Source: Desulfoluna limicola
GTDB lineage: Bacteria > Desulfobacterota > Desulfobacteria > Desulfobacterales > Desulfolunaceae
Length of the DNA stretch: 64,000 nt
Reading direction: 5' to 3'
Assembly: GCF_021654575.1 (NCBI RefSeq)
Contig: NZ_AP024488.1
Coordinates: 2,999,501-3,063,500 of the forward strand
Shown: positions 26,173-34,548 of the stretch, one piece after another
Layout: the number at the start of each line of letters is the position of its first letter
Numbering within the stretch: the stretch's first letter is position 1
Program-made: the position numbers and the translations under genes
Notes under the pieces: model-generated
What the model was told of the DNA's origin: nothing
What the model saw: only the letters and a program-made list of their open reading frames with translations
Databases searched by the model: none

Positions 26173-27738
26173 TTAATTCGCTTCTGCCCTGCCGGCTACA
26201 ATGGGCACCAGAGCCAGGTTGTGGCCGCGGTAGAGGCGGCCGTCTGGCAGGCGTGTGGCAAAGCGGCTTTCGGTGTCGGCCAGGCGGACCTGGACGCGGT
26301 TCTTTTCGGCGGTTCGCGGGTCCACGAAGCATTGAAAGACGGTCATGGCGGCGGCAACGGCCATGGGCGCGCCATGGTCGGAGGCCCGTTCGATAAAATC
26401 GGAGAGGGCCATGAAGCCCTCTTTGTGGACGGCATGTCTCAGGAACGCCCCGGCCGATGCCATAAGCTCGTCGGTGAGTTCCGACCGATAGGTTTCCAGC
26501 TCGATGCCGTCGATTTCATGGACGGCCCGCTGTTTTTCCTGGGGACCGCTCATGCGTTCCAGAAAGCGATCCATGGCATCCATGAGGGTGGCTGGATCAA
26601 AGAGAGAGACCCTGGTCGGCGGATCGAACCGGGCGATGAACTCCCTGCCCACCTTGGCTGCGGCATGTTCCTCCATTTTGGAGACCCGTTTCAACACCTC
26701 ATCGGGTGACGGAAGGATGCCGTAGGAGTGACGCCTGAAGAGTTTATGGCTGTGTTTGTGGTAGTCGTCGGGCAGGCGCTGGAGTTCGTTTACAAGGTCC
26801 ATCTGCCGGGAGTTGAGGTGCCGGAGCTGGCCTGACAGCTGATGCAGTTTCTCTTCAAGGGATTCATCGGTGGTGTCCTGAAGGTAGGCCATGACCAGGG
26901 TCTGGAGTCGGCTGCTCTCATCCTGGATCTGGATTGCCTGCCCTGCCCCTTCGTCGGCCATGGCGTTGATTTTGGAAAAATCCACGGAATGAATATTCCG
27001 GGCAATGCCCCGGCGGACGTTGCGGATCTCCCCGGCCTTTCGAAAGCACTGCTTCTGGTTCTGGTCGGCCACGAGAATGGCGTCATCCACGTTCCCACGT
27101 TCGATAAAGAGTTTGATACGCAGGTTGCCGATGGCCGTGCCGTCCAGGGCACTGGTTTCGTGAAGGCCGAAGTAAGCGGCGTACCCTTCGTCGGTGAGGG
27201 CAAAGGAGGTGGTCTCGCCGTGGCCCGTATAAACGGCTTTTATAAGCCAGAACTTTCGGGTGTCGAAACGCCCGGCCTGCCCCTCGAAGTAGGGGTATTC
27301 AAAGGGGAGGTAACGCCGTTCCCTGTTGGAGAGATGGTCGAAGACCCGGCTGATGACCTCTTCGAGTTCCTCGTCAGAAATGTCAGCACGTGCGGCTTCC
27401 GCCTGCATGCGGGCCGAGGGGAGGATGCGTTTGATCACCTCCATGCGGGTGGCTCCCACCTGGTACTCGGTTACCTCCGAGATGGTATCCAGCACCGCAA
27501 AGGCGAGCCAGTAGAGGTCCAGAACCTCCCAGGCCTTGCCGCCTGCCTCGCCAAACCGAAACCGCCTTGCCTCCAGTTCATAGATGGGCCGCATGACCAG
27601 GCCCGAATGCACCACCCGTGTGACATCGGATTCCCGGGTTCGCACGGTTCTTGCTTCACCCTCTCCGGAAAGCTGTTCCTCGTCTATTGTCAACGTATTC
27701 AACACTCCACGTCTGTTATCGTAAAAGCTCGTCGTCAT
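26173..27738 (-). CDS. Probable kleisin-like (MksF/JetA-type) subunit of the SMC system
   Basis: 521 aa from MTTSFYDNRRGVLNTL (AGGG-type ribosome site; a Met 17 codons earlier has none). It is mostly helical, with an N-terminal region that looks like winged-helix folds, a central DFSKINAMADEGAGQ region, and a coiled-coil stretch (LEEKLHQLSGQLRHLNSRQ). Size, composition and first position before the MukE-like and SMC-like genes match MukF/MksF/JetA. No direct motif proof. The gene is separated from the next by a split repeat element of ~350 bp, so coupling of the three genes is inferred. Confidence 0.55.
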   Translation of the reverse strand: MTTSFYDNRRGVLNTLTIDEEQLSGEGEARTVRTRESDVTRVVHSGLVMRPIYELEARRFRFGEAGGKAWEVLDLYWLAFAVLDTISEVTEYQVGATRMEVIKRILPSARMQAEAARADISDEELEEVISRVFDHLSNRERRYLPFEYPYFEGQAGRFDTRKFWLIKAVYTGHGETTSFALTDEGYAAYFGLHETSALDGTAIGNLRIKLFIERGNVDDAILVADQNQKQCFRKAGEIRNVRRGIARNIHSVDFSKINAMADEGAGQAIQIQDESSRLQTLVMAYLQDTTDESLEEKLHQLSGQLRHLNSRQMDLVNELQRLPDDYHKHSHKLFRRHSYGILPSPDEVLKRVSKMEEHAAAKVGREFIARFDPPTRVSLFDPATLMDAMDRFLERMSGPQEKQRAVHEIDGIELETYRSELTDELMASAGAFLRHAVHKEGFMALSDFIERASDHGAPMAVAAAMTVFQCFVDPRTAEKNRVQVRLADTESRFATRLPDGRLYRGHNLALVPIVAGRAEAN

Positions 27739-27800
27739 ACTGCGCACCCTGTTCCGGCAGATCAATGTGTCGCCATGGATGTCGGGCAAGGGCTAAAATA

Positions 27801-27828
27801 AGAAGGGCCCCGTTCGGGGCCTTCTTTG
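27801..27828. terminator. Bidirectional terminator upstream of the SMC operon
   Basis: AGAAGGGCCCCG-TTCG-GGGCCTTCT type stem with flanking TTTT/ATTTTAG runs on the minus strand. Probably ends the hypA-hypB unit, which is transcribed toward it. Confidence 0.7.
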
Positions 27829-27881
27829 GTATCATATTTTCTTGTCAGTGACACCCCTGATTACAGGCAGTGGAGGTGAAA

Positions 27882-28106
27882 TCAGCGTCTGCCCTGTCGC
27901 CGCATCATCCGAATCAACCGAATGGCAAGCAATGTCGCCGGAATCAGATGAAACACCAAATCGAACATATCCAGGGGCCGTGTGAGGGACCCTTCTTTGA
28001 GCATGATGAATTTTTCCAAAACGTGGGGCATGGGGGTAAAGGGCGCCAGAAGCATATAAACCGCCACGGTAACCAAAAACCACAACGGGATTTTATCCAG
28101 CCACAT
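27882..28106 (-). CDS. Small two-helix membrane protein next to hypB
   Basis: 74 aa, start ATG overlapping the hypB stop in TGATG. Two hydrophobic segments (LWFLVTVAVYMLLAPF and VFHLIPATLLAIRLIRMM) separated by a charged loop containing TRPLDMFDLV. Similar short proteins occur in other deltaproteobacteria under uninformative names, as I recall. Translational coupling to hypB suggests a link to hydrogenase or nickel physiology, but no function is known. Confidence 0.7.
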   Translation of the reverse strand: MWLDKIPLWFLVTVAVYMLLAPFTPMPHVLEKFIMLKEGSLTRPLDMFDLVFHLIPATLLAIRLIRMMRRQGRR

Positions 28107-28795
28107 CACAAGGATTCACGCATCATGGAGCGTTCCTGCTTGATGCTTACCTTTGTTTTCACCCACTCCAGCCAGGGGTGAAACCCATCTTCCGTCCGGG
28201 CGGAGAGCCCGAAAACAGGCATGGCAGGGTTGATGCTGTTGATATTGGCAAGGGCCACCTCCATGTCGTAATCGAGGTGAGGCAAGAGGTCAATCTTGTT
28301 GTAAATGGCCGCCTCGCTCTCCCGGAACATCAGGGGGTACTTGAGAGGCTTGTCTTCGCCTTCGGTGACGCTGATCACCACCACACGGGTGTCTTCACCG
28401 AGATCAAACTCCGCCGGGCAGACCAGGTTGCCGATGTTTTCAATGATAAGAAGGTCGGTCTCGGCCAAGGGGATGCTCTCCAGGGCCTTTTCAATGACGT
28501 GGGCGCCGATGTGGCACTCACTGCCGAAGGCGTCGGTGTTGATCTGAACGGCGGCCGCCCCGGTGGCCAGGAGCCGTTCCGCGTCGTTGGTGGTGCTGAT
28601 GTCCCCCACGATCACCGAACAGCGAAGCTCCGGCAAAAGACGGCCCAGACTCTTTACCAGAATCTCCGTCTTGCCCGACCCCGGCGCGCTCATCATGTTC
28701 AGAACAAAGACACCGTGGGCATCAAAAAGAGCGCGGTTCTTCTCCGCCACCGCGTTGTTGGCATCCAACACATTGCGAACCACAGGAATATCCAT
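28106..28795 (-). CDS. hypB: Hydrogenase nickel incorporation GTPase HypB
   Basis: 229 aa from MDIPVVRNVLDANN after AAAGGAG; a 30-residue longer frame starts inside a repeat and is rejected. G1 motif SAPGSGKTEIL near residue 37, G3-type region IIENIGNLVCPAEFDLGED with the nickel/zinc Cys, and G4 NKIDLLPHLDYD. HypB delivers Ni(II) with HypA to the hydrogenase large subunit. The His-rich N-terminal storage tail of some HypB proteins is absent. Downstream of hypA on the same strand, with a 75-bp repeat between them. Confidence 0.97.
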   Translation of the reverse strand: MDIPVVRNVLDANNAVAEKNRALFDAHGVFVLNMMSAPGSGKTEILVKSLGRLLPELRCSVIVGDISTTNDAERLLATGAAAVQINTDAFGSECHIGAHVIEKALESIPLAETDLLIIENIGNLVCPAEFDLGEDTRVVVISVTEGEDKPLKYPLMFRESEAAIYNKIDLLPHLDYDMEVALANINSINPAMPVFGLSARTEDGFHPWLEWVKTKVSIKQERSMMRESL

Positions 28796-28870
28796 GCAAA
28801 GCTCCTTTCTATTTGGGTGAACAGATGACTTAACATCAGCCTTTGATAAACGACGTTGGGTTAACATCGT

Positions 28871-28945
28871 GCCTCCGGCGGCCAACCCAGGGTCGAGAGC
28901 ATTCGCAACCAGCTTTCAAGGTGGCTTCACCTTGCCGCCGGAGGC
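28871..28945. repeat. Inverted-terminal-repeat element, minimal copy 11
   Basis: Shortest complete copy (75 bp): both perfect ends, GAGCATTCGCAACCAGC and hairpin AAGGTGGCTTCACCTT, without the CCCGAGGAACGAGGGG core. Located between hypB and hypA. Confidence 0.85.
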
Positions 28946-28961
28946 TTGCTTTTCTCTGCCC

Positions 28962-29315
28962 TCAGGCTTCATCAGCCACCCGGATTGTCCGGACGGCCAG
29001 CTCCCGGCCGGTGTTAATCTGGATATCGATGCCGTCGCAGGAGGGGCAGAAAAAGGCGGGTTCGTCGGCGTCCCAGCCGTGGGAACAGCTTCGGCAGGAG
29101 AGGGTCAGGGGTATTTCGATGATGTCGAGTTCGGCCCCCTTGCACACAGAGTCCCGGGCCGTCACGGAAAAGCAGAAGCGAAGGCTTTCGGGAACCACGG
29201 TGGAGAGGCGGCCAATCTCCACCACCACGGCCTCCACATTGCGATCCCTCATGGATTCTGGGATGGACTCTTCCACAATCTTTACAATGCTGATCGCAAT
29301 ACCCATCTCATGCAT
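28962..29315 (-). CDS. hypA: Hydrogenase maturation nickel chaperone HypA
   Basis: 117 aa. N-terminal MHEMGIAISIV holds the Ni-binding His2. The zinc site uses two pairs, CRSC (near 74-77) and CPSC (near 90-93). It works with HypB to insert nickel into the MvhA active site. First gene of the minus-strand hypA-hypB unit, divergent from hypC; the AT-rich ~580-bp gap between them must hold promoters for both. Confidence 0.96.
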   Translation of the reverse strand: MHEMGIAISIVKIVEESIPESMRDRNVEAVVVEIGRLSTVVPESLRFCFSVTARDSVCKGAELDIIEIPLTLSCRSCSHGWDADEPAFFCPSCDGIDIQINTGRELAVRTIRVADEA

Positions 29316-29651
29316 GACTCACCTCAAGCGGCTGCATCCATTTACCGGCAGCTTGGGTACCAGGCGTTTTCGCGCCAAGCAGAGAGCCCACATGGTTGCG
29401 GAAACCTTCTGCTTGAAACCTGACCCCTTGCCTGCCAGAGACATTCACTCATTTTTATTAAGATATGCATTGTAATTATATAGCGTTGTGTTTTACTTAT
29501 TAGTCGTAATCGCAAAACTTGTAAACATCTTTACTCTCTTTTTTCATGGTGTCGTAGAAAAATCCGCCGGTGTCGCTTGCGGGCATTCCTCATATCACCG
29601 GAACCGCCTCGCAAGCTCATTACAAACAACCCGGGTAACCAATCAGCTTGT
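29316..29651. promoter_or_regulatory. AT-rich divergent region between hypA and hypC
   Basis: About 330 bases before the repeat element. The part 29450-29530 is very AT-rich (TAATTATATAG, TTTTACTTATTAG) and is the likely place of the hypA and hypC promoters. No single -35/-10 pair was convincing. Confidence 0.4.
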
Positions 29652-29842
29652 GCCTCCGGCGGCCCTACCGGGAGCTAAACTTTTGAAAAGTTCAACAAAC
29701 AGGCATTAAGAGTTGGTCTTGATTATATTTCAACGTAAAGGCGGATGTGATTTGACCCGAGGAACGAGGGGCAAAACGCATCCGCAACCTGCTTTCAAGG
29801 TGTTTTCCCTACAGTGGCTTCGCCACCCTTGCCGCCGGAGGC
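29652..29842. repeat. Inverted-terminal-repeat element, copy 12
   Basis: Both ends perfect. Left arm GGCCCTACCGGGAGCTAAAC with TTTTGAAAAGTTCAACAAACAG; right arm with full GCGGATG...CATCCGC hairpin around CCCGAGGAACGAGGGGC, ending with six T. Lies 57 bases before hypC. Confidence 0.9.
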
Positions 29843-29898
29843 TTTTTTGGAGCTGAATTGCAAACAACCCGGCGTTAATCCATACCAAGGAGATTCCC

Positions 29899-30123
29899 AT
29901 GTGTCTGGCGATTCCTTCACGCATTGTGGAGATCAATGGAGATGAGGCTGTAATCGATGTCGACGGGGTTCGACGCGAGACAAGCCTCCTGCTTGTGGAG
30001 GGTCCCAAGGTGGGAGATTACGTCATCATTCATGCAGGGTACGCCATCACCATTTTGGATGAAGAGAGCGCCCGGGAGAGCCTCCGAGCCCTGAATGAGC
30101 TGGTTTCCGGAGAACCATTATGA
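29899..30123 (+). CDS. hypC: Hydrogenase assembly chaperone HypC/HupF
   Basis: 74 aa beginning MCLAIPSRIVEI; the N-terminal Cys2 is the residue that binds the Fe(CN)2CO precursor and the large subunit. Ends with a helical tail. Ribosome site AAGGAG seven bases before the start. First gene of the plus-strand hypC-F-D-E series. Confidence 0.96.
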   Translation: MCLAIPSRIVEINGDEAVIDVDGVRRETSLLLVEGPKVGDYVIIHAGYAITILDEESARESLRALNELVSGEPL

Positions 30124-30199
30124 TGGGGGAGTTCAGACTGAACAGTTTACTTCAGCATCTGAGCACGCATCATCGATCCCTCCCATACAGGAGTTGCCC

Positions 30200-32521
30200 A
30201 TGACGCAGGCCCTTGCCCCGGTATCGGCGATGCAGCTCACCGTGTGCGGTGTGGTCCAGGGAATCGGATTTCGCCCTTACATCTGGCGCCAGGCAAAGCG
30301 ATTCGGTCTGAATGGCCGGGTTTCCAACACCCCCTCCGGGGTGACCATCCGGGTGGAGGGAACGCCGGAAAGCCTGGAGCAATTCGTGGCGACACTTCCC
30401 ACGGACGCCCCACCCCTGGCCCACATCACAGAGTTCACCCACACCCCCGTAACCGCTGAAGGGTATTCCGACTTTCTCATCTCCGAAAGCACACACGGCG
30501 AGGCCGTCGCCACACTGATTCCCGCCGACATCGCCACCTGCGCAGAATGCCTCGATGAGGTGAATGACCCAGCCAACCGGCGTTTTGGCTACCCCTTTAC
30601 CAACTGCACCAACTGTGGCCCGCGCTACACCCTTATTGCCGGGCTTCCCTACGACAGACCCCTTACCTCCATGGCGCCCTTTCCCATGTGCCATGCCTGC
30701 CGGGAGGAGTACGAGAACCCCGCCGACCGACGCTTCCATGCCCAACCCAACGCATGCAGTGCATGCGGTCCCCATGTTTTTTTACAGGACAACAGAGGGG
30801 AGGCTGTGCCTGGGGCCCCAATCACCAACGCCGGGCTCCTTCTCAAACAGGGAAAAATAATTGCCGTCAAAGGCCTGGGCGGATTTCACCTGGCCGTAGA
30901 CGCGGCAGACAATAAGGCCGTATCGCTCCTCAGGGAGCGGAAAAAGCGCCCCGCAAAGCCCTTTGCTGTCATGTGTCGCGACCTCACCCAGGCAAGGCTT
31001 GTGGCCATGATCTCCCCCGAGGAAGAAGCCCTTCTCAACTCAACTGGGGCCCCCATTGTTCTGCTCAGAAAAACGCCGGAATCCGAAACCCTTCTGGCGC
31101 CCGAGCTGGCACCTGGCGTCAACACCATTGGCATCATGCTGCCTTACACACCCCTGCAGCACCTGCTTCTGAAGGCTGGGCCGCCCATTCAGGTCATGAC
31201 CAGCGGCAACCCGTCGAGTGAGCCGGTCCTTGTGGACAATAATGTCGCCCTTGACCGGCTGAGCCAGATCGCCGACGGATTTCTCATGCACAACCGGGAG
31301 ATACTCCAACGAAACGATGACTCCGTCACTCAGGTGGTGAAAAGTCAAGAGTCCCTCATTCGAAGGGCCCGCGGCTACGCCCCCATGCCCATTCTTCTTT
31401 CCCGCTCTCTGCCCCCCACCCTTGCCTGCGGCGGAATCCTGAAAAACACCCTCTGCCTCGCCAAGGGCAACAAAGCCTTCCTCAGTCAGCACATCGGAGA
31501 CATGGAAAACGAGGAGACCCTTGATTTCTTTCATCATACGTCGGAGTTGATGCAAAAACTCCTGGGCATCGTTCCCGAAGTGGTGGCCCACGACCTGCAC
31601 CCCGATGCCGCCTCCACACGCTACGCCCAAAGCCTGAAGGGGGTCGACCTTGTGCCAGTCCAGCACCACCACGCCCACATCGCCGCCTGCCTGGCCGACA
31701 ACGACGCGGATGGCCCGGTCATCGGCATTGCCCTGGACGGCACCGGTTATGGCACGGACGGCACCATCTGGGGTGGGGAAGTGCTTCTCGTGGAGGGCAA
31801 TTCATTTCAGCGGGCCGCCCACCTGGCCGGTACCCCCATGCCCGGAGGGGATGCCGCCGTCAAGGCTCCCTGGCGCATGACCGCGGCCCACCTCCTTCAC
31901 CACGGCATCCTCACCGCAGAGGAGGTCGGCCACCGGCTGCCGCTTCCCGGCCACCTCTTTCCAACCGAGACCGTTACGCTCATCAAGCAGATGATGGAAA
32001 AAGGAATCAACAGCCCCACCACCTCCAGCATGGGGCGGCTCTTCGATGCGGTATCCGCCCTTATCGGCACCTGCACCCACGTGACCTTTGAGGGAGAAGC
32101 CGCCATCCGGCTCCAGGCCGCAGCAGAAAAGGCCTGGCCCCAAGAGCCCTACCCCTTTTCCTGGCACGGAGAAGCAGACACACGGATCATCCATACCGCA
32201 TCCATGTTCAAGGGTATTCTGGACGACATGGACAAGACGCGCCCTGTTGAACAAATCGCCGCCCGGTTCCACGCCACCCTTGTGGAGCTCTTCACCGTCC
32301 TCTGCCAAAAAATCAGGAAAGAGACAGGCCTTGATCGTGTCGCCCTGAGCGGTGGGGTCTTCCAAAACCGACTCCTGCTGCGGGAGATGCTGCACGCCCT
32401 CAAAAATGAACGATTCACCGTCTTCACCCATCACAGGGTCCCCGCAGGCGACGGCGGGCTCTCTCTGGGACAGGCAATAGTCGCAGGCATGGGCAAAAGC
32501 ATGCCTCCGGCGGCGAGGTGA
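30200..32521 (+). CDS. hypF: Carbamoyltransferase HypF
   Basis: 773 aa from MTQALAPVSAMQLTV after CAGGAG. Makes the thiocarboxamide on HypE that becomes cyanide ligands of the NiFe site. Domains: acylphosphatase (VCGVVQGIGFRPYIWR, residues ~12-100), two zinc-finger pairs (CAECLDEV, CTNCGPR, CHACREEY, CSACGPH), a YrdC-like nucleotide domain (~195-380), and a Kae1-like carbamoyltransferase with the HHHAHIAA metal motif near 490. The final residues MPPAAR and the stop codon lie inside the terminal repeat of the next element, so the natural C-terminus was probably altered by that insertion. Confidence 0.97.
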   Translation: MTQALAPVSAMQLTVCGVVQGIGFRPYIWRQAKRFGLNGRVSNTPSGVTIRVEGTPESLEQFVATLPTDAPPLAHITEFTHTPVTAEGYSDFLISESTHGEAVATLIPADIATCAECLDEVNDPANRRFGYPFTNCTNCGPRYTLIAGLPYDRPLTSMAPFPMCHACREEYENPADRRFHAQPNACSACGPHVFLQDNRGEAVPGAPITNAGLLLKQGKIIAVKGLGGFHLAVDAADNKAVSLLRERKKRPAKPFAVMCRDLTQARLVAMISPEEEALLNSTGAPIVLLRKTPESETLLAPELAPGVNTIGIMLPYTPLQHLLLKAGPPIQVMTSGNPSSEPVLVDNNVALDRLSQIADGFLMHNREILQRNDDSVTQVVKSQESLIRRARGYAPMPILLSRSLPPTLACGGILKNTLCLAKGNKAFLSQHIGDMENEETLDFFHHTSELMQKLLGIVPEVVAHDLHPDAASTRYAQSLKGVDLVPVQHHHAHIAACLADNDADGPVIGIALDGTGYGTDGTIWGGEVLLVEGNSFQRAAHLAGTPMPGGDAAVKAPWRMTAAHLLHHGILTAEEVGHRLPLPGHLFPTETVTLIKQMMEKGINSPTTSSMGRLFDAVSALIGTCTHVTFEGEAAIRLQAAAEKAWPQEPYPFSWHGEADTRIIHTASMFKGILDDMDKTRPVEQIAARFHATLVELFTVLCQKIRKETGLDRVALSGGVFQNRLLLREMLHALKNERFTVFTHHRVPAGDGGLSLGQAIVAGMGKSMPPAAR

Positions 32522-32605
32522 GCCACCTCGAAAGCTGGTTCGCAAATGCTCTCAGCCCTCGTGCCTCGGGCTGATCACATTTGCTGACGGGCTGCGCCCG
32601 TGGGG
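32503..32605. repeat. Inverted-terminal-repeat element, left half, copy 13
   Basis: Starts AAAAGCATGCCTCCGGCGGC inside the hypF 3' end. Hairpin CGAGGTGAGCCACCTCG, core GCAAATGCTCTCAGCCC, then GACGGGCTGCGCCCGT. Confidence 0.85.
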
Positions 32606-32889
32606 TTTACCTAAGACGATTATTTTTGCCGTCTTCCCCGGCTTTCAAATAAGTGGGGCGGCTGTGTTGCTTTACCATTAGATGACAAGTTTCCCTTCGT
32701 ACGGCCGAGTGACCGGGGACCCATGGTTGTCTTAGGCTGACGTTTGCCATTTGTTTTAACGATTCGCGTCCTCAAGCAGACTGAGCTTGAGGGTGTATCG
32801 TACATAAACCTATCAACGACTGCCCCTGACACAGTGGTTAGCTTTGGCCTCAAATCAACGAATGGAACAATAATTCATTGGGCAAAAAA
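32606..32889. other. Spacer between two repeat halves, hypF-hypD
   Basis: About 280 bases. A 77-codon minus-strand frame exists here (Lys/Arg/Ser-rich) but has no ribosome site and no recognisable similarity. No other feature seen. Confidence 0.5.
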
Positions 32890-32975
32890 GGCCGTTATGG
32901 TTTGACCCGAGGAACGAGGGGCAAAGCGCAACGGCTACATGGGGTCCAGGGGATCATCCCCTGGCCGCCGGAGGC
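32890..32975. repeat. Inverted-terminal-repeat element, right half, copy 13
   Basis: GTTATGGTTTGACCCGAGG core arm, GGGGTCCAGGGGATCATCCC hairpin, end GCCGCCGGAGGC 33 bases before hypD. Confidence 0.85.
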
Positions 32976-33007
32976 TGCTTTCACCCCATCAACAGGAGTT
33001 TTTGTGT

Positions 33008-34093
33008 ATGCCGTCATACCAGCGAGAATTCAGAGATCCGGCATTGGCAAAGGAGCTTGTGGAGAAGATCCATCAGGCGACCACGGCTCCCATCACCATC
33101 ATGGAGGTGTGCGGGACCCATACCATGAGCATTTTCCGTCATGGGATAAAGAATATTTTGCCCGAGGCCATCACCCTTCTCTCCGGTCCGGGGTGCCCTG
33201 TCTGTGTGACACCTCAAGGGGAGATCGATGCGGTGATGGAACTGGCCGCCCGGGACGAGGTGATCCTCACCACCTTTGGTGACCTGTTAAGGGTACCTGG
33301 GAGGCATGGTTCCTTGTACGACATGCGGGCCAAGGGGGCCGACATTCGTATGGTATACTCTCCCATGGATGCTGTCGCCATGGCGAAGGCCAACCCCGAC
33401 AGGGAGGTGGTGTTCACCGGCATCGGCTTTGAGACCACGGCCCCAACCACCGCCCTGGCCCTTCTGGATGCCAAAAAAAAGTGCATAAAAAATTTTTCCC
33501 TTTTCTCCCAGCACAAGCTCACGCCGCCGGCCCTTTCTGCGGTGCTGCAAGGGGCAGGGAAACGCATAGATGCCCTCCTCCTCCCCGGCCACGTGTCCGT
33601 CATCATCGGTGAGGAAGGGTTTCAGAACGTCTTTCAGGACCACCCCATGCCGTCGGCCGTCACAGGGTTTGAACCCGTGGATATTCTCGGAGCGATCCTG
33701 TCGATTATGAAGATGAAGGCATCAAAGAAAACGACCCTTACCAACCTCTACGGCAGAGCTGTCCAGCCGGAAGGCAACCCAAGGGCCCGTGGAATCATGG
33801 GGACGGTGTTTGAGGTAAACGACTCAACCTGGCGGGGGATCGGAGAGATACCCCGAAGCGGCCTGGCCATTCAAGGGGCCTTCGCTCCCTTTGATGCCAG
33901 AAAAAAGTTTGGCGTTCACGTTGAAGAGAGTGCATCACCAAAGGGATGCAAATGCGGCGAAATCCTCACGGCACGCATGACGCCCCCTGAATGCCCCCTA
34001 TTTGGATCTCTCTGCACCCCGTCCAAACCGGTGGGGCCCTGCATGGTCTCCAGCGAAGGAAGCTGCGCAGCGGCCTTTAAGTACGGCAACTGA
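33008..34093 (+). CDS. hypD: Hydrogenase formation protein HypD
   Basis: 361 aa [4Fe-4S] scaffold on which Fe(CN)2CO is assembled with HypC. Start MPSYQREFRDPALAKELV with an ACAGGAG site; the open frame upstream is repeat sequence. Motifs: MEVCGTHTMSIFRHGI (Cys near residue 36), LSGPGCPVCVTPQGEID, FTGIGFETTAPTTALAL, the Cys-rich C-terminus KGCKCGEIL and CPLFGSLCTP. Full length. In series hypC-F-D-E, with an element on both sides. Confidence 0.97.
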   Translation: MPSYQREFRDPALAKELVEKIHQATTAPITIMEVCGTHTMSIFRHGIKNILPEAITLLSGPGCPVCVTPQGEIDAVMELAARDEVILTTFGDLLRVPGRHGSLYDMRAKGADIRMVYSPMDAVAMAKANPDREVVFTGIGFETTAPTTALALLDAKKKCIKNFSLFSQHKLTPPALSAVLQGAGKRIDALLLPGHVSVIIGEEGFQNVFQDHPMPSAVTGFEPVDILGAILSIMKMKASKKTTLTNLYGRAVQPEGNPRARGIMGTVFEVNDSTWRGIGEIPRSGLAIQGAFAPFDARKKFGVHVEESASPKGCKCGEILTARMTPPECPLFGSLCTPSKPVGPCMVSSEGSCAAAFKYGN

Positions 34094-34110
34094 CATCGCG
34101 AACCAAACAT

Positions 34111-34200
34111 GCCTCCGGCGGCAAGGTGGGGGCACCTTGAAACCCTATAGCGAATGCATGAAGGTCGCCGTGATGCATTCGTTTTCGGGGCATTCGCCCG
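34111..34200. repeat. Inverted-terminal-repeat element, left half, copy 14
   Basis: GCCTCCGGCGGCAAGGTG start 18 bases past hypD, hairpin AAGGTGGGGGCACCTT, then a GCGAATGCAT...ATGCATTCG imperfect repeat. Confidence 0.7.
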
Positions 34201-34336
34201 AAGGGTGAGGCATTGCGAGCATTCTTGAGAAGAGGCCTGTTTCATTTTTTGCGTAATGGAAATTCTCCGCTTTCGGCTTCCCCGACTGTCCGGGAAGCCT
34301 GAAGTTCCTTTTGACAGTTGGCTTTCACAGGAATAA

Positions 34337-34506
34337 CTCCGGCGGCCCTACCGGGAGCTAAACGTTTAAAAAGTTGAATAAACAGATCTTAAACATTGCC
34401 CTTGAATAAACTCTGCTATAAATGCGGATGTGATTTGACCCGAGGAACGAGGGGCAAAGCGCATCCGCAACCTGCTTTCAAGGTGGCACACCTTGCCGCC
34501 GGAGGC
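34337..34506. repeat. Inverted-terminal-repeat element, copy 15
   Basis: Left end slightly eroded (CTCCGGCGGC), arm CCTACCGGGAGCTAAAC. Full right arm with GCGGATG...CATCCGC around CCCGAGGAACGAGGGGC and hairpin AAGGTGGCACACCTT. Ends 43 bases before hypE. Confidence 0.9.
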
Positions 34507-34548
34507 GCTTTTTGGATACCACCCATTCGATTTTCCAAGGGAGTTATC

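Noticed and set aside
20483-28000. A JetD/TOPRIM nuclease accompanying the SMC-like genes
   Set aside because: Searched both flanks by eye: downstream is a decayed toxin-antitoxin pair, upstream hyp genes; nothing of the right size or motif.
32620-32853. 77-codon minus-strand frame between hypF and hypD, considered as a transposase remnant
   Set aside because: No recognisable transposase motif, start context or similarity; left as unexplained spacer.
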